7,118 nucleotides of DNA, taken from positions 1 through 7,118 of the forward strand of contig JAFVSF010000098.1 in assembly GCA_017503885.1 (NCBI GenBank), read 5' to 3'. Both the position numbers and the translations under genes were made by a program. Of the stretch, positions 1 through 6,715 are shown in pieces (the stretch's first letter is position 1; each line of letters opens with the position of its first letter). Below the pieces are notes generated by a model. The model did no database searches. It was not told the origin of the DNA and was given only the letters and a program-made list of their open reading frames with translations. This DNA comes from Clostridia bacterium (GTDB lineage: Bacteria > Bacillota > Clostridia > Christensenellales > Borkfalkiaceae).

Positions 1-274
1 ATTTTACTGTAAAAGGGTCTTCCGTTAAAACGTTTAATAGACCGAATTCCTCCCAAAATTTAAAGCAATTTTTTACTTCTTCAATAGTTAAATTGATAGA
101 TTCTGCAAACTTATCAAGAGTTAATTCTTCGTCGTTATTGCACGAGTAAAGACCGTAAAGATAAACCTTTACGGCATCGCCTGTTGCTATTGGCAGATAC
201 ATATCAATAAACTTGTTGTCTACTGATGTAATTGTGTTGGCGTTAAATTCTTTTGAAAAAGTGCAAAACGACAT
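1..274 (-). CDS. DnaD-domain primosome/replication protein, N-terminal part (runs off left edge)
   Basis: Reading the minus strand from the ATG at 274-272 gives 91 residues with no stop before the window edge. The protein begins MSFCTFSKEFNANTITSVDN and continues through a segment with VKVYLYGLY (residues 36-43) and a winged-helix stretch ending FKFWEEFGLLNV (71-82). Both match the N-terminal wHTH domain of Clostridia-type DnaD proteins, which help load the replicative helicase during initiation and restart; this is family knowledge. The C-terminal DnaD/DnaB-like domain would lie outside the window. An AGAGGA ribosome binding site sits 3 bases before the start (forward 278-283). The gene is divergent from sbcD and shares a 135-base intergenic region with it. 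No gene symbol is given because Clostridia often carry several DnaD-domain paralogues. Confidence 0.85.
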   Translation of the reverse strand, partial: MSFCTFSKEFNANTITSVDNKFIDMYLPIATGDAVKVYLYGLYSCNNDEELTLDKFAESINLTIEEVKNCFKFWEEFGLLNVLTEDPFTVK

Positions 275-290
275 AATTCCTCTATTTGGC

Positions 291-319
291 TTGATTTTGT
301 TGTTAAAATATATTATTAT
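291..319 (+). promoter_or_regulatory. Candidate sigma-A promoter for the sbcD-sbcC operon
   Basis: TTGATT (291-296) is followed by a 17-base spacer and TATTAT (314-319). That is 5 of 6 matches to the -35 consensus TTGACA if T at position 5 is counted as the mismatch class and only 4 by strict identity; the -10 matches TATAAT at 5 of 6. Transcription would start near 326, leaving a leader of about 84 bases before the sbcD ATG. The surrounding DNA is so AT-rich that other -10-like hexamers exist, so this is a candidate only. Confidence 0.4.
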
Positions 320-338
320 ATTATTAATAAAAAATCAA
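310..338 (-). promoter_or_regulatory. Candidate sigma-A promoter for the DnaD-like gene
   Basis: On the minus strand TTGATT (forward 338-333) is followed by a 17-base spacer and TAATAT (forward 315-310). Transcription would start near 303, giving a leader of roughly 29 bases. Its -10 hexamer overlaps that of the proposed plus-strand promoter by two bases, so the two could not be occupied by RNA polymerase at the same time. It is inferred from hexamer match and spacing only. Confidence 0.4.
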
Positions 339-409
339 GATATTTTAATCTCAATTTTTTAAAACACAACATTTTGTGGTCAAAGCACCAATTAGGAACA
401 ATTATAATT

Positions 410-1570
410 ATGAAATTTTTGCATACCTCAGACCTTCATATCGGCAAAAAACTAGATGGAATATTGCGTTTAGATGAGCAAAAAGTCGTTTTAAACGAGA
501 TTCTACAAGTGGCTATTAACGAAAAGGTAAACGTAGTTTTAATAGCCGGCGACGTTTACGATACGTTTATTCCGTCATCTGATGCAGAAAATTTATTTTT
601 TCAATGTGTAGACGCATTTTCTCAAAATGGTATAACTGTTGTTTGTATTAGTGGCAATCACGACGATGGGGATCGATTGTCAGCATCTAAGCAACTTGCT
701 TCAAGGCGTGGTATATATATTTGCGACGGAAAAAACGATTTTGAAAAGAAAGAATATAATGGTATCAATCTTATTGATTGTGGAGATAGTTATATTTCAT
801 TGTCAAATGGTAAGGAAGAGGTCTTTATTGCTACCGTTCCATATTTTGGCGAAGCACCCGTTGGTTATGCAATCGATAAAGAGCAACCTTTTAGTGAAAG
901 GGCAAAAGATATTTTATCAAACGTATTTTCAAACAAAAAGCCTACGCAAGCAGGTATATTATTAACCCATTTATTTATGCTTGGCGGTAGTCGAAGCGAG
1001 GGGGAAAGAGATATAGATTTAGGTGGGGTAAAGGTTCTTTCGCCAGACGCTATACCAAACGAGTGTAAATACACGGCTCTTGGGCATTTGCATAAAAGAC
1101 AAGTAATTTCTAAAGAGCGAAATATAATATATTCGGGTTCGCCAATTCAATATTCGTATGATGAGGTGGGAAGTTTAAAATCGGTTACTATATTTGAGAT
1201 TTTAGATGGAAACGTTGAAAATTTACACGAAATCGCCTTAAATTCGGGTAAAAAACTTGCTAGAATAAGTTGTTTAGGCGTTGAGGGTGTAGAAGGCGTT
1301 TTAAGTCAAAATATGGACAACTACGTAGATCTTACCATAGTTTCAAATAGGCCGTTGACCTTTGAAGAAACTGCAGAAATAAAGAGTAAGTATAATAACG
1401 TAACTAAAATTAGATTAGAACTTAGTGGAAGTGTTGACGTTGGTACAAAAACAGGAAGAAAGAATTTATCTGAAAAAGATTTATTCGTTGAATTTTATAA
1501 ATGCAAATACGGCAGTCAACCAGATGAAGAAATTTTAAATGCATATTTAGAAATTATGCTGGAGGAATAA
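410..1570 (+). CDS. sbcD: SbcD, nuclease subunit of the SbcCD (Mre11-Rad50-like) complex
   Basis: A 386-residue metallophosphoesterase-family exonuclease subunit. With SbcC it cleaves DNA hairpins and processes double-strand ends in an ATP-regulated, manganese-dependent way (family knowledge). The phosphodiesterase motifs are present in order: D8-L-H10 in MKFLHTSDLH, G47-D48-V-Y-D51, G82-N83-H84-D85, H187 in LLTHLF, and G225-H226-L-H228, followed by YSGSPIQYSYDE (241-252) typical of SbcD. The C-terminal third (from about 265) is the capping and SbcC-contact region. I chose the ATG at 410 because the protein then starts exactly at the conserved MKFLHTSDLH; a TTG at 374 would add 12 non-conserved residues. 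The only Shine-Dalgarno-like run, AGGA at 394-397, is 12 bases upstream, which is long. The last codons contain the sbcC ribosome binding site. Confidence 0.96.
   Translation: MKFLHTSDLHIGKKLDGILRLDEQKVVLNEILQVAINEKVNVVLIAGDVYDTFIPSSDAENLFFQCVDAFSQNGITVVCISGNHDDGDRLSASKQLASRRGIYICDGKNDFEKKEYNGINLIDCGDSYISLSNGKEEVFIATVPYFGEAPVGYAIDKEQPFSERAKDILSNVFSNKKPTQAGILLTHLFMLGGSRSEGERDIDLGGVKVLSPDAIPNECKYTALGHLHKRQVISKERNIIYSGSPIQYSYDEVGSLKSVTIFEILDGNVENLHEIALNSGKKLARISCLGVEGVEGVLSQNMDNYVDLTIVSNRPLTFEETAEIKSKYNNVTKIRLELSGSVDVGTKTGRKNLSEKDLFVEFYKCKYGSQPDEEILNAYLEIMLEE
1561..1565 (+). promoter_or_regulatory. Ribosome binding site that fixes the TTG start of sbcC
   Basis: GGAGG lies inside the final codons of sbcD and is 8 bases before TTG at 1574. 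It is the strongest Shine-Dalgarno sequence near this junction and supports TTG as the true start, since translation from it gives MKPLKLVIQGIRSF, the expected SbcC amino terminus. The overlap with the upstream coding end suggests translational coupling of SbcD and SbcC. Confidence 0.85.
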
Positions 1571-1573
1571 ATT

Positions 1574-4273
1574 TTGAAACCTTTAAAACTCGTTATTCAA
1601 GGAATAAGAAGCTTTTCCGATAGGGTTGAAATAGATTTTGAAACCGTTTCAAAAAATGGATTATTTGGTATTTTTGGTTCTACGGGCAGTGGAAAAAGTA
1701 CTATTTTAGATTCGGTTATCATTGCGTTATATGGAGAAATAAGTGGGCATAAAATGCTAGAACTTATAAGTGCAAGATGTAAAAGTGCCTACGTTAGTTT
1801 GAGTTTTGAACTTTGTCACAAGGATTCTAGAAAAAGTTACCTTGTTGAGAGAACTTTTAAACTTAAAAAAGATGGAACTTACGGTGGTGCGATAGCATCT
1901 TTATATGAAACTACGTCTGGCTCAACCGTTGTTTTGGCATCTCAAACAAACGACGTAAACAAAATGATTGAAGAAATTTTAGGGCTTGGTCAAAACGAGT
2001 TTACCAAGTGTATTATTTTACCTCAAGGGGAGTTTTCTGAGTTTGTTAAAGCAACAAAATCAGACAGGGTTAGAATTATTGAAAAACTTTTTTCACTTGA
2101 GCGTTATGGCGAGCGTTTCAACGAAAAATTAAAGGCAAAATTGGGTGAACTTGATTTTCAAATTAAATTGAAAGAAGAAAATCTAAAACAGTTTGAAAGC
2201 GACACAAAAGATGCACTTGATTTGGCGAGCAAAGAGGAAGAAAATACCAAGATTTTGCTCGATATTGAAAATGAAAAACTTGTCAAAATCACTGATTATA
2301 TCGACAAAAATCAATATTATTACAATTTAAATAAGCAACTTGATTTAGATAGGGAAAATTTTGAAAATTTGACGCAAAAACTCGCAGAAATAGAAGAGTT
2401 AAAGGCTGGGCTATCTCTTTATGATAAAGCCAACGAAATTTGTGAGCAAGAGGAAAAATTTCAAAAATACGTCGCCGAGTTTGAAGATTGCAACAATAGA
2501 TTTTTACTTCTTGAAAAAGAGTATATGACAGCGAATACAAACTACGAGAATTGTAAAAACGAGTATGAAAAATTAGAGTTGTTAGTAAGTCAAAGAAAAG
2601 AAGAGGAAGATAAAAAAGAACGTCTTTTAAATGCTCAAGTCGATTTTGCAAGATATTTTGAATTGCAATCGCAAATTAAAAATTGTACGGCTAATTTTGA
2701 CACGTTATCTAAAAATTTTCAAAAAAATGCCGTAACGTTGCAAAATTATGCAAATTTAGAGCAAGATTTGACATGCAAAGTTAAAGAAATAGAAAACGTT
2801 ATAAAAATTTCAGATGTATTTGAAACTATTGGCGACGTCGCTTTAAAAGAAGAGTATAAAAATCAAATAGAGTATTACGTTAATCAACAGGTTAAACTAA
2901 ACACTTATTCCAATTTAAGTGATTTGTACGAATACGTATCAAGTGAATATAGCAATAGGCTTAAATATTATGAAGATAAAATATCTGTAATAAAAACTGT
3001 TGGCGAAGAGTCTATTGAAAATGCTATTGAAAAGTATAAACAATCAATGAAAATTAAAAGGCAGTTAGAGGAAGAATATAGGTCTTGTTCTGTAAATAAA
3101 GCAAGGCTAGAGCAAGAGCAAGAAAATATTCGTAATGCCCAATTAGTTGCCGAGCAACAACTAGATATTTTGAAAAAAGAAAGCGATACACTAAACGTAA
3201 AACTTTTAAAAATCGTTGATAATATCGAAAGTTTTGAAAACAATTTAATTTTTGTAAGCGATAAGATAAAAAGTCTTGTTTCAAAGGAAAATAAAGTTAT
3301 TAACGACTATCTTATTTCAAAGGAAACACTTTCTAAAGTGCAACTTGATTTTACGGCTGTAGAGATAAAATTGAGTGAAGTAAAGAAGAAAAAAGAAGAG
3401 CAATTTAGCGTAGTGTCAAACTTGCTCACTAGCTCAATTTCAAGCGTTGACTATGCCGTTAAAATATGTGAAGAGATTGGTGACGTGGACAAGATGAAGC
3501 AAAGGATTGAAGAATACGTTAAAGATTACGATTTTTACAATAAATCAATCCAAAGGATGCAAAATGAATTAAACAGCGTTGGTTTTGATAACGTGTACTA
3601 TTCAAAAACCATGCAAGAGAGAGCCTTAATAGCGTCAAATTGTGAAAATTTAAAAGAAAATTTAATAAAATGTCAAAATAATACTAAAAAACTGTCGCGA
3701 AATTTTGATAAAAGGTGTATAATAGAAAAAGAGTTATCTATATTACGCGCTCGCGAGGGTGTGTATAAGCGTTTAGATCAAGCCGTAGCAAGAAAGGCTT
3801 TTAGTGAATTTATCTCGGCAGAGTTTTTATCAGACGTGGCAAGAATGGCAAGACGGACATTGCTTGAATTGACAAGTGGTAAATATGACGTTGTGTACAA
3901 AGATTCTTTAGACGGAGCAAAAGACGGCTTCTATATCGTTGACAATTTAAACGGTGGGCTTGAAAGACCTGTTTCCTCCCTTTCGGGTGGTGAAACATTC
4001 CTAGTTTCTCTTTCTCTTGCATTGGCTCTTTCTGCTGGTATATACGCAGATTCTGACAGACCTATGGAATTCTTCTTCTTAGACGAAGGTTTTGGTACGT
4101 TAGATGAAAATTTAATTGAAATAGTTTTAGACAGTTTAGAAAAATTGAGGAATAAAAACTTTTCTATTGGGCTAATTTCTCATTTAGCAGAAATGAAAAG
4201 TAGAATTGATAGTAAAATTACAGTTATTCCTGCAGATGAAATTCATGGTTCAAGGGTAGTTATTAACGCTTGA
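1574..4273 (+). CDS. sbcC: SbcC, SMC-like ATPase subunit of SbcCD, apparently without a zinc hook
   Basis: An 899-residue Rad50-type ATPase that drives and gates the SbcD nuclease. The N-terminal lobe has the Walker A motif GSTGSGKST (35-43) and the Q-loop segment ILPQGEFSEF (148-157). Residues about 185-735 are Glu/Lys/Leu-rich and look like two antiparallel coiled-coil arms. The C-terminal lobe has the signature LSGGE (803-807), Walker B FFFLDEGFGTLD (833-844) with D837-E838, and the H-loop His870. The head domains therefore look fully ATPase-competent. The length is shorter than the roughly 1,050-1,130 residues of the E. coli and B. subtilis proteins. Odd feature: the expected CPxC zinc hook at the coiled-coil apex is absent. 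Cysteines occur at 290, 306, 327, 371, 401, 505, 632, 690, 700 and 715, none in Cys-x-x-Cys spacing; the middle (428-466) is instead rich in tyrosine. The start is TTG, 3 bases after the sbcD stop. Confidence 0.95.
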   Translation: MKPLKLVIQGIRSFSDRVEIDFETVSKNGLFGIFGSTGSGKSTILDSVIIALYGEISGHKMLELISARCKSAYVSLSFELCHKDSRKSYLVERTFKLKKDGTYGGAIASLYETTSGSTVVLASQTNDVNKMIEEILGLGQNEFTKCIILPQGEFSEFVKATKSDRVRIIEKLFSLERYGERFNEKLKAKLGELDFQIKLKEENLKQFESDTKDALDLASKEEENTKILLDIENEKLVKITDYIDKNQYYYNLNKQLDLDRENFENLTQKLAEIEELKAGLSLYDKANEICEQEEKFQKYVAEFEDCNNRFLLLEKEYMTANTNYENCKNEYEKLELLVSQRKEEEDKKERLLNAQVDFARYFELQSQIKNCTANFDTLSKNFQKNAVTLQNYANLEQDLTCKVKEIENVIKISDVFETIGDVALKEEYKNQIEYYVNQQVKLNTYSNLSDLYEYVSSEYSNRLKYYEDKISVIKTVGEESIENAIEKYKQSMKIKRQLEEEYRSCSVNKARLEQEQENIRNAQLVAEQQLDILKKESDTLNVKLLKIVDNIESFENNLIFVSDKIKSLVSKENKVINDYLISKETLSKVQLDFTAVEIKLSEVKKKKEEQFSVVSNLLTSSISSVDYAVKICEEIGDVDKMKQRIEEYVKDYDFYNKSIQRMQNELNSVGFDNVYYSKTMQERALIASNCENLKENLIKCQNNTKKLSRNFDKRCIIEKELSILRAREGVYKRLDQAVARKAFSEFISAEFLSDVARMARRTLLELTSGKYDVVYKDSLDGAKDGFYIVDNLNGGLERPVSSLSGGETFLVSLSLALALSAGIYADSDRPMEFFFLDEGFGTLDENLIEIVLDSLEKLRNKNFSIGLISHLAEMKSRIDSKITVIPADEIHGSRVVINA

Positions 4274-4314
4274 ATTTAACAAAATTTTAGGCATAAGTAA
4301 TCGGTTGGTGTTTA

Positions 4315-6006
4315 ATGGACAAGTTTGGCTTAACAAAAAAACAATTTAATAGTATTTTGACGAAGAATACTCTTTGGGCAGAATTTGACGTTAACAAGTC
4401 TTTGCAACCTAGCAAAATTAACGAAGTTCGTTACGACGGTATAACTTATGCAGAGTATTTCTTTTCTGGTAGAGACGTAAACGGAGAGCGTGTACGTATT
4501 TTTGGCATGTTTGCAACTCCCGACGACGTAAAATCGTATAACGCTATTTTGTATTTGCCAGACGTTTCAGAAAGTCCAAGTTTTGATATGATTATGGAAT
4601 ATGCAAAAATGGGTTATGCCGTTTTTGCCGTTGACCTTTGTGGTAAAACTGACAGTGATAAAAAATGCACTTCCTACCCAGAGGCTATATCGTACGCCAA
4701 TTATTATCAGCGTGAAAGAAGAATGGACTACGTTGACCAAACGGCTTATCAAACGTCTTGGTACGAATGGGTTAGCGTAGGTAGATATGCGATTTCCTTT
4801 TTAGCATCTCAACCAAAGGTAAAAAATATCGGTGTTATAGGTGTTAAGCACGGCTCAAACGTGGCTTGGCAACTTGCAGCAACGGATGAGCGTATTGCTT
4901 GTTCGGTTATGATGTTTGGTGCAGGATGGTATGCTTATAGAGGGCATTTTAAATACGATGATTCAAGTGATGGGCTAGTAATAACTGATGAAAGAAGAAG
5001 ATTTATCGCTGCTTTAGAGGCACACGCCTATGCACAAGACGCAAAGTGTCCAATTCTTTACGTGTCTTCAACTAATAACGACTCGTTTGACTTTGATAGA
5101 AGTTTTGATACGCTTTTTAGAATACCTGACAAAACGGATAGTTATTTTAATTTTGCACCAGGATATAACGAATATCTTGATAACTTTTGCAAAAAAGACG
5201 TTGAATTGTTCTTAAAGAAATATTTAAACGATAAAAACACGTATTTCCCAGAACCTCCATCTTTAACTGTTGAGCAAGACGGAAGATATCTTTCAGTAAG
5301 GGTTAGTGCAGACGATAAGGACAACCTTTCCATGGTTAAGGTGTTCGTAAACGAGGGCGTTGTAGATCCCGCTTTAAGAAACTGGATGCCGTGTGAACAG
5401 TCTTTAAAAGATGAAGAAGAGTATGAATACGTTTTAAGTGGAGAGTCTACCAAGATTTTCGTTTTTGCAACTGTAAAGTATAAATCTGGTGTTACAGTGT
5501 CTTCAAAACTCGTTTGCTTGAAAGTAATCCCTACCAATTCCAAGAGGTCTGGTATAGTTTACACGAGTAAAGAGGGGCTGGAAGGAATTGCTTTTTACGA
5601 TAAAAACGCCACGAGAGAAAGTATTTTTGCAGGACCAGAGCAGTTTATAAAACTAGTAAAAGGTGCAGGCGATATATACGGGGCGTATTCTGAATGTGGG
5701 TTGATAAGTTACAAGTTTGGCGAACCGGGATGTCACGTTGACGAGAATTCGATTATAAAATTAGACGTTTATACGAGAGAATTTTGCAGTTTAAGATTGA
5801 TATTTATGCAAAAGAGCCATAACGGAGTTTTAGAGTACTGTTATTCTACCGAATTTAAGGCTAACGTTGGGTGGAAAAATCTTGCTGTAAAAGTTTCTGA
5901 TTTTAAGACCGTCGATGGTATGGGTATTAAAAATTTTGATGAATTATATGCACTTAGAATAGAGGGCGACGGTAAGTTTGCCGTGAACAATATACTTTTA
6001 ATTTAG
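4315..6006 (+). CDS. Alpha/beta-hydrolase-fold protein with a degenerate active site and C-terminal beta-rich region; function unknown
   Basis: A 563-residue protein without signal peptide or membrane segment, so probably cytosolic. Residues about 40-305 read like a peptidase/esterase-type alpha/beta hydrolase: strands AILYLPDV (77-84) and GYAVFAVDLCG (100-110), then TSWYEWVSVGRYAISFLASQ (147-166) leading to the nucleophile elbow. The elbow is G176-V-K178-H-G180, so Lys sits where GxSxG has the catalytic Ser. The later segment YVSSTNNDSFDFDRSFD (250-266) would hold the acid residue; in my alignment the usual TND Asp is Asn255, although Asp256 is next to it. APGYNEYLD (281-289) has Glu286 where relatives have His. 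Residues about 315-405 look like an Ig/FN3-type beta domain, and 410-563 like a beta-sandwich of carbohydrate-binding type; neither is assigned firmly. The start is the only in-frame one after a stop at 4294-4296, with a weak ribosome site. Probably a non-catalytic or altered-activity relative of acetyl-xylan-esterase/dienelactone-hydrolase-like proteins. Confidence 0.8.
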   Translation: MDKFGLTKKQFNSILTKNTLWAEFDVNKSLQPSKINEVRYDGITYAEYFFSGRDVNGERVRIFGMFATPDDVKSYNAILYLPDVSESPSFDMIMEYAKMGYAVFAVDLCGKTDSDKKCTSYPEAISYANYYQRERRMDYVDQTAYQTSWYEWVSVGRYAISFLASQPKVKNIGVIGVKHGSNVAWQLAATDERIACSVMMFGAGWYAYRGHFKYDDSSDGLVITDERRRFIAALEAHAYAQDAKCPILYVSSTNNDSFDFDRSFDTLFRIPDKTDSYFNFAPGYNEYLDNFCKKDVELFLKKYLNDKNTYFPEPPSLTVEQDGRYLSVRVSADDKDNLSMVKVFVNEGVVDPALRNWMPCEQSLKDEEEYEYVLSGESTKIFVFATVKYKSGVTVSSKLVCLKVIPTNSKRSGIVYTSKEGLEGIAFYDKNATRESIFAGPEQFIKLVKGAGDIYGAYSECGLISYKFGEPGCHVDENSIIKLDVYTREFCSLRLIFMQKSHNGVLEYCYSTEFKANVGWKNLAVKVSDFKTVDGMGIKNFDELYALRIEGDGKFAVNNILLI

Positions 6007-6015
6007 AGGAAAAAG

Positions 6016-6645
6016 ATGGCGTATTTAAAACTAAGCAGAGAGGCTCTGCTAGGCATTGATAAAAAAGAAAAGTTTCTTTTTGCCGATATTTTATTAATAT
6101 GCCTTTTGGCTATTACGTTATCTAGCGTAATAATTCAAACGACGTGGTTGTCGCCGGTAAAAGTTGATGGTGCGTCAATGAACGTCACTTTGCAAGACGA
6201 AGACTGGCTTTATATGAGTAAAATAAAAAAGCCTAGAGTTGGTGACGTAGTAGTTTTCGAGAGAAGTGAAAATGTAAACTACATAAAAAGAATTATTGCT
6301 TTAGAGGGCGATACGATTAGATCGAAAAACGGAGTAATTCAAATCAAGAAGAAAGGCGAAAACGTGTGGAAAGACTTTGATGATAGTCACGCTTATTATT
6401 CTAAAATGCCATACGAAACGATTATAGAAAACGGCAGAGAAATTAAAGTTGGCAAAGGTGAAATGTTCGTTTTAGGAGATAATAGACACGATAGTTTAGA
6501 CAGTAGAACTATTGGTCTTGTAAGCACTGATTCTATTTTGGGTATAGTGCCAGAGTGGGCGATAAAATACAAGGAACACTATGCACCTTATCTAGATTTT
6601 ATTGAAAAAGTTAGAAATTGGCTTGAAGAACTTAAGAAAAAGTAA
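6016..6645 (+). CDS. lepB: Signal peptidase I (type I leader peptidase, S26 family)
   Basis: A 209-residue membrane serine protease that removes signal peptides from secreted proteins on the outer face of the membrane. A short cytosolic N-terminus (1-20, Lys-rich) precedes one hydrophobic segment at about 21-41, and the catalytic domain follows. The nucleophile is Ser54 in VDGASM (50-55), and the general-base Lys is K91 in YIKRIIALEGD (89-99). The conserved LGDNRHDSLDSR (153-164) and a final IGLVSTDSILG (166-176) complete the family boxes. Length and single-span layout are typical of Gram-positive signal peptidases. The residues after SM are NVTL rather than the usual xPTL. AGAGGA overlaps the stop of the preceding gene and lies 5 bases before the ATG, so co-translation with the hydrolase-like gene is likely. 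Several lepB paralogues are common in Bacillota, so which one this is cannot be told. Confidence 0.95.
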   Translation: MAYLKLSREALLGIDKKEKFLFADILLICLLAITLSSVIIQTTWLSPVKVDGASMNVTLQDEDWLYMSKIKKPRVGDVVVFERSENVNYIKRIIALEGDTIRSKNGVIQIKKKGENVWKDFDDSHAYYSKMPYETIIENGREIKVGKGEMFVLGDNRHDSLDSRTIGLVSTDSILGIVPEWAIKYKEHYAPYLDFIEKVRNWLEELKKK

Positions 6646-6689
6646 AGCGTAGCCATTTCGTTAAAATTATAAAAATATAAATAAATTTT

Positions 6690-6703
6690 TGCGAGCAATC
6701 GCG
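6690..6703 (+). other. Small GNRA-capped hairpin just upstream of the degV-family ribosome binding site
   Basis: GCGA (6691-6694), loop GCAA (6695-6698) and TCGC (6699-6702) form a 4-base-pair stem, extended by one T-G wobble. The run of T lies before, not after, the hairpin, so it is not a plus-strand terminator; on the minus strand it is followed by A. It ends two bases before the AGGAG site. It may be chance or may affect ribosome access slightly. Confidence 0.3.
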
Positions 6704-6715
6704 TTAGGAGATTTT

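Larger units (their letters stand above)
290..339. repeat. 50-base imperfect palindrome in the dnaD-like/sbcD divergent intergenic region
   Basis: The outer arms CTTGATTTT (290-298) and AAAATCAAG (331-339) are perfect 9-base inverted repeats. When the 50 bases are folded about their centre, about 19 of 25 positions pair, including six in a row near the middle. The AT-rich composition inflates inner matches, but the outer arms contain G and C and are less likely by chance. Each arm contains TTGATT, a plausible -35 hexamer for the promoter reading toward the centre. It could instead be a regulator operator or simply the by-product of two mirror-image promoters. Confidence 0.5.

Noticed and set aside
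376..390. Hairpin TGGT...ACCA in the sbcD leader as a riboswitch or operator
   Set aside because: Only 4 base pairs with flanking mismatches; expected by chance.
374..409. TTG-initiated 12-residue N-terminal extension of SbcD
   Set aside because: No ribosome site before 374, and the extra residues are not part of the conserved family start, which begins exactly at the ATG at 410.
2289..2651. 120-codon open frame on the minus strand within sbcC
   Set aside because: Antisense to a coding region with clear SbcC coiled-coil sequence; no recognisable protein.
4270..4299. Possible promoter TTGAAT with a -10-like ATAAGT before the hydrolase-like gene
   Set aside because: The -10 match is poor at 17- and 18-base spacing and the -35 overlaps the sbcC stop; read-through from sbcC is simpler.
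5142..5543. 133-codon open frame on the minus strand within the hydrolase-like gene
   Set aside because: Its translation resembles no known family, and the plus-strand frame has a continuous credible fold.
6646..6690. Terminator or promoter between lepB and the DegV-family gene
   Set aside because: No GC-rich hairpin followed by T is present. Two TATAAA hexamers (6668-6673 and 6676-6681) lack a matching -35 at proper spacing, so a promoter is possible but not supported.
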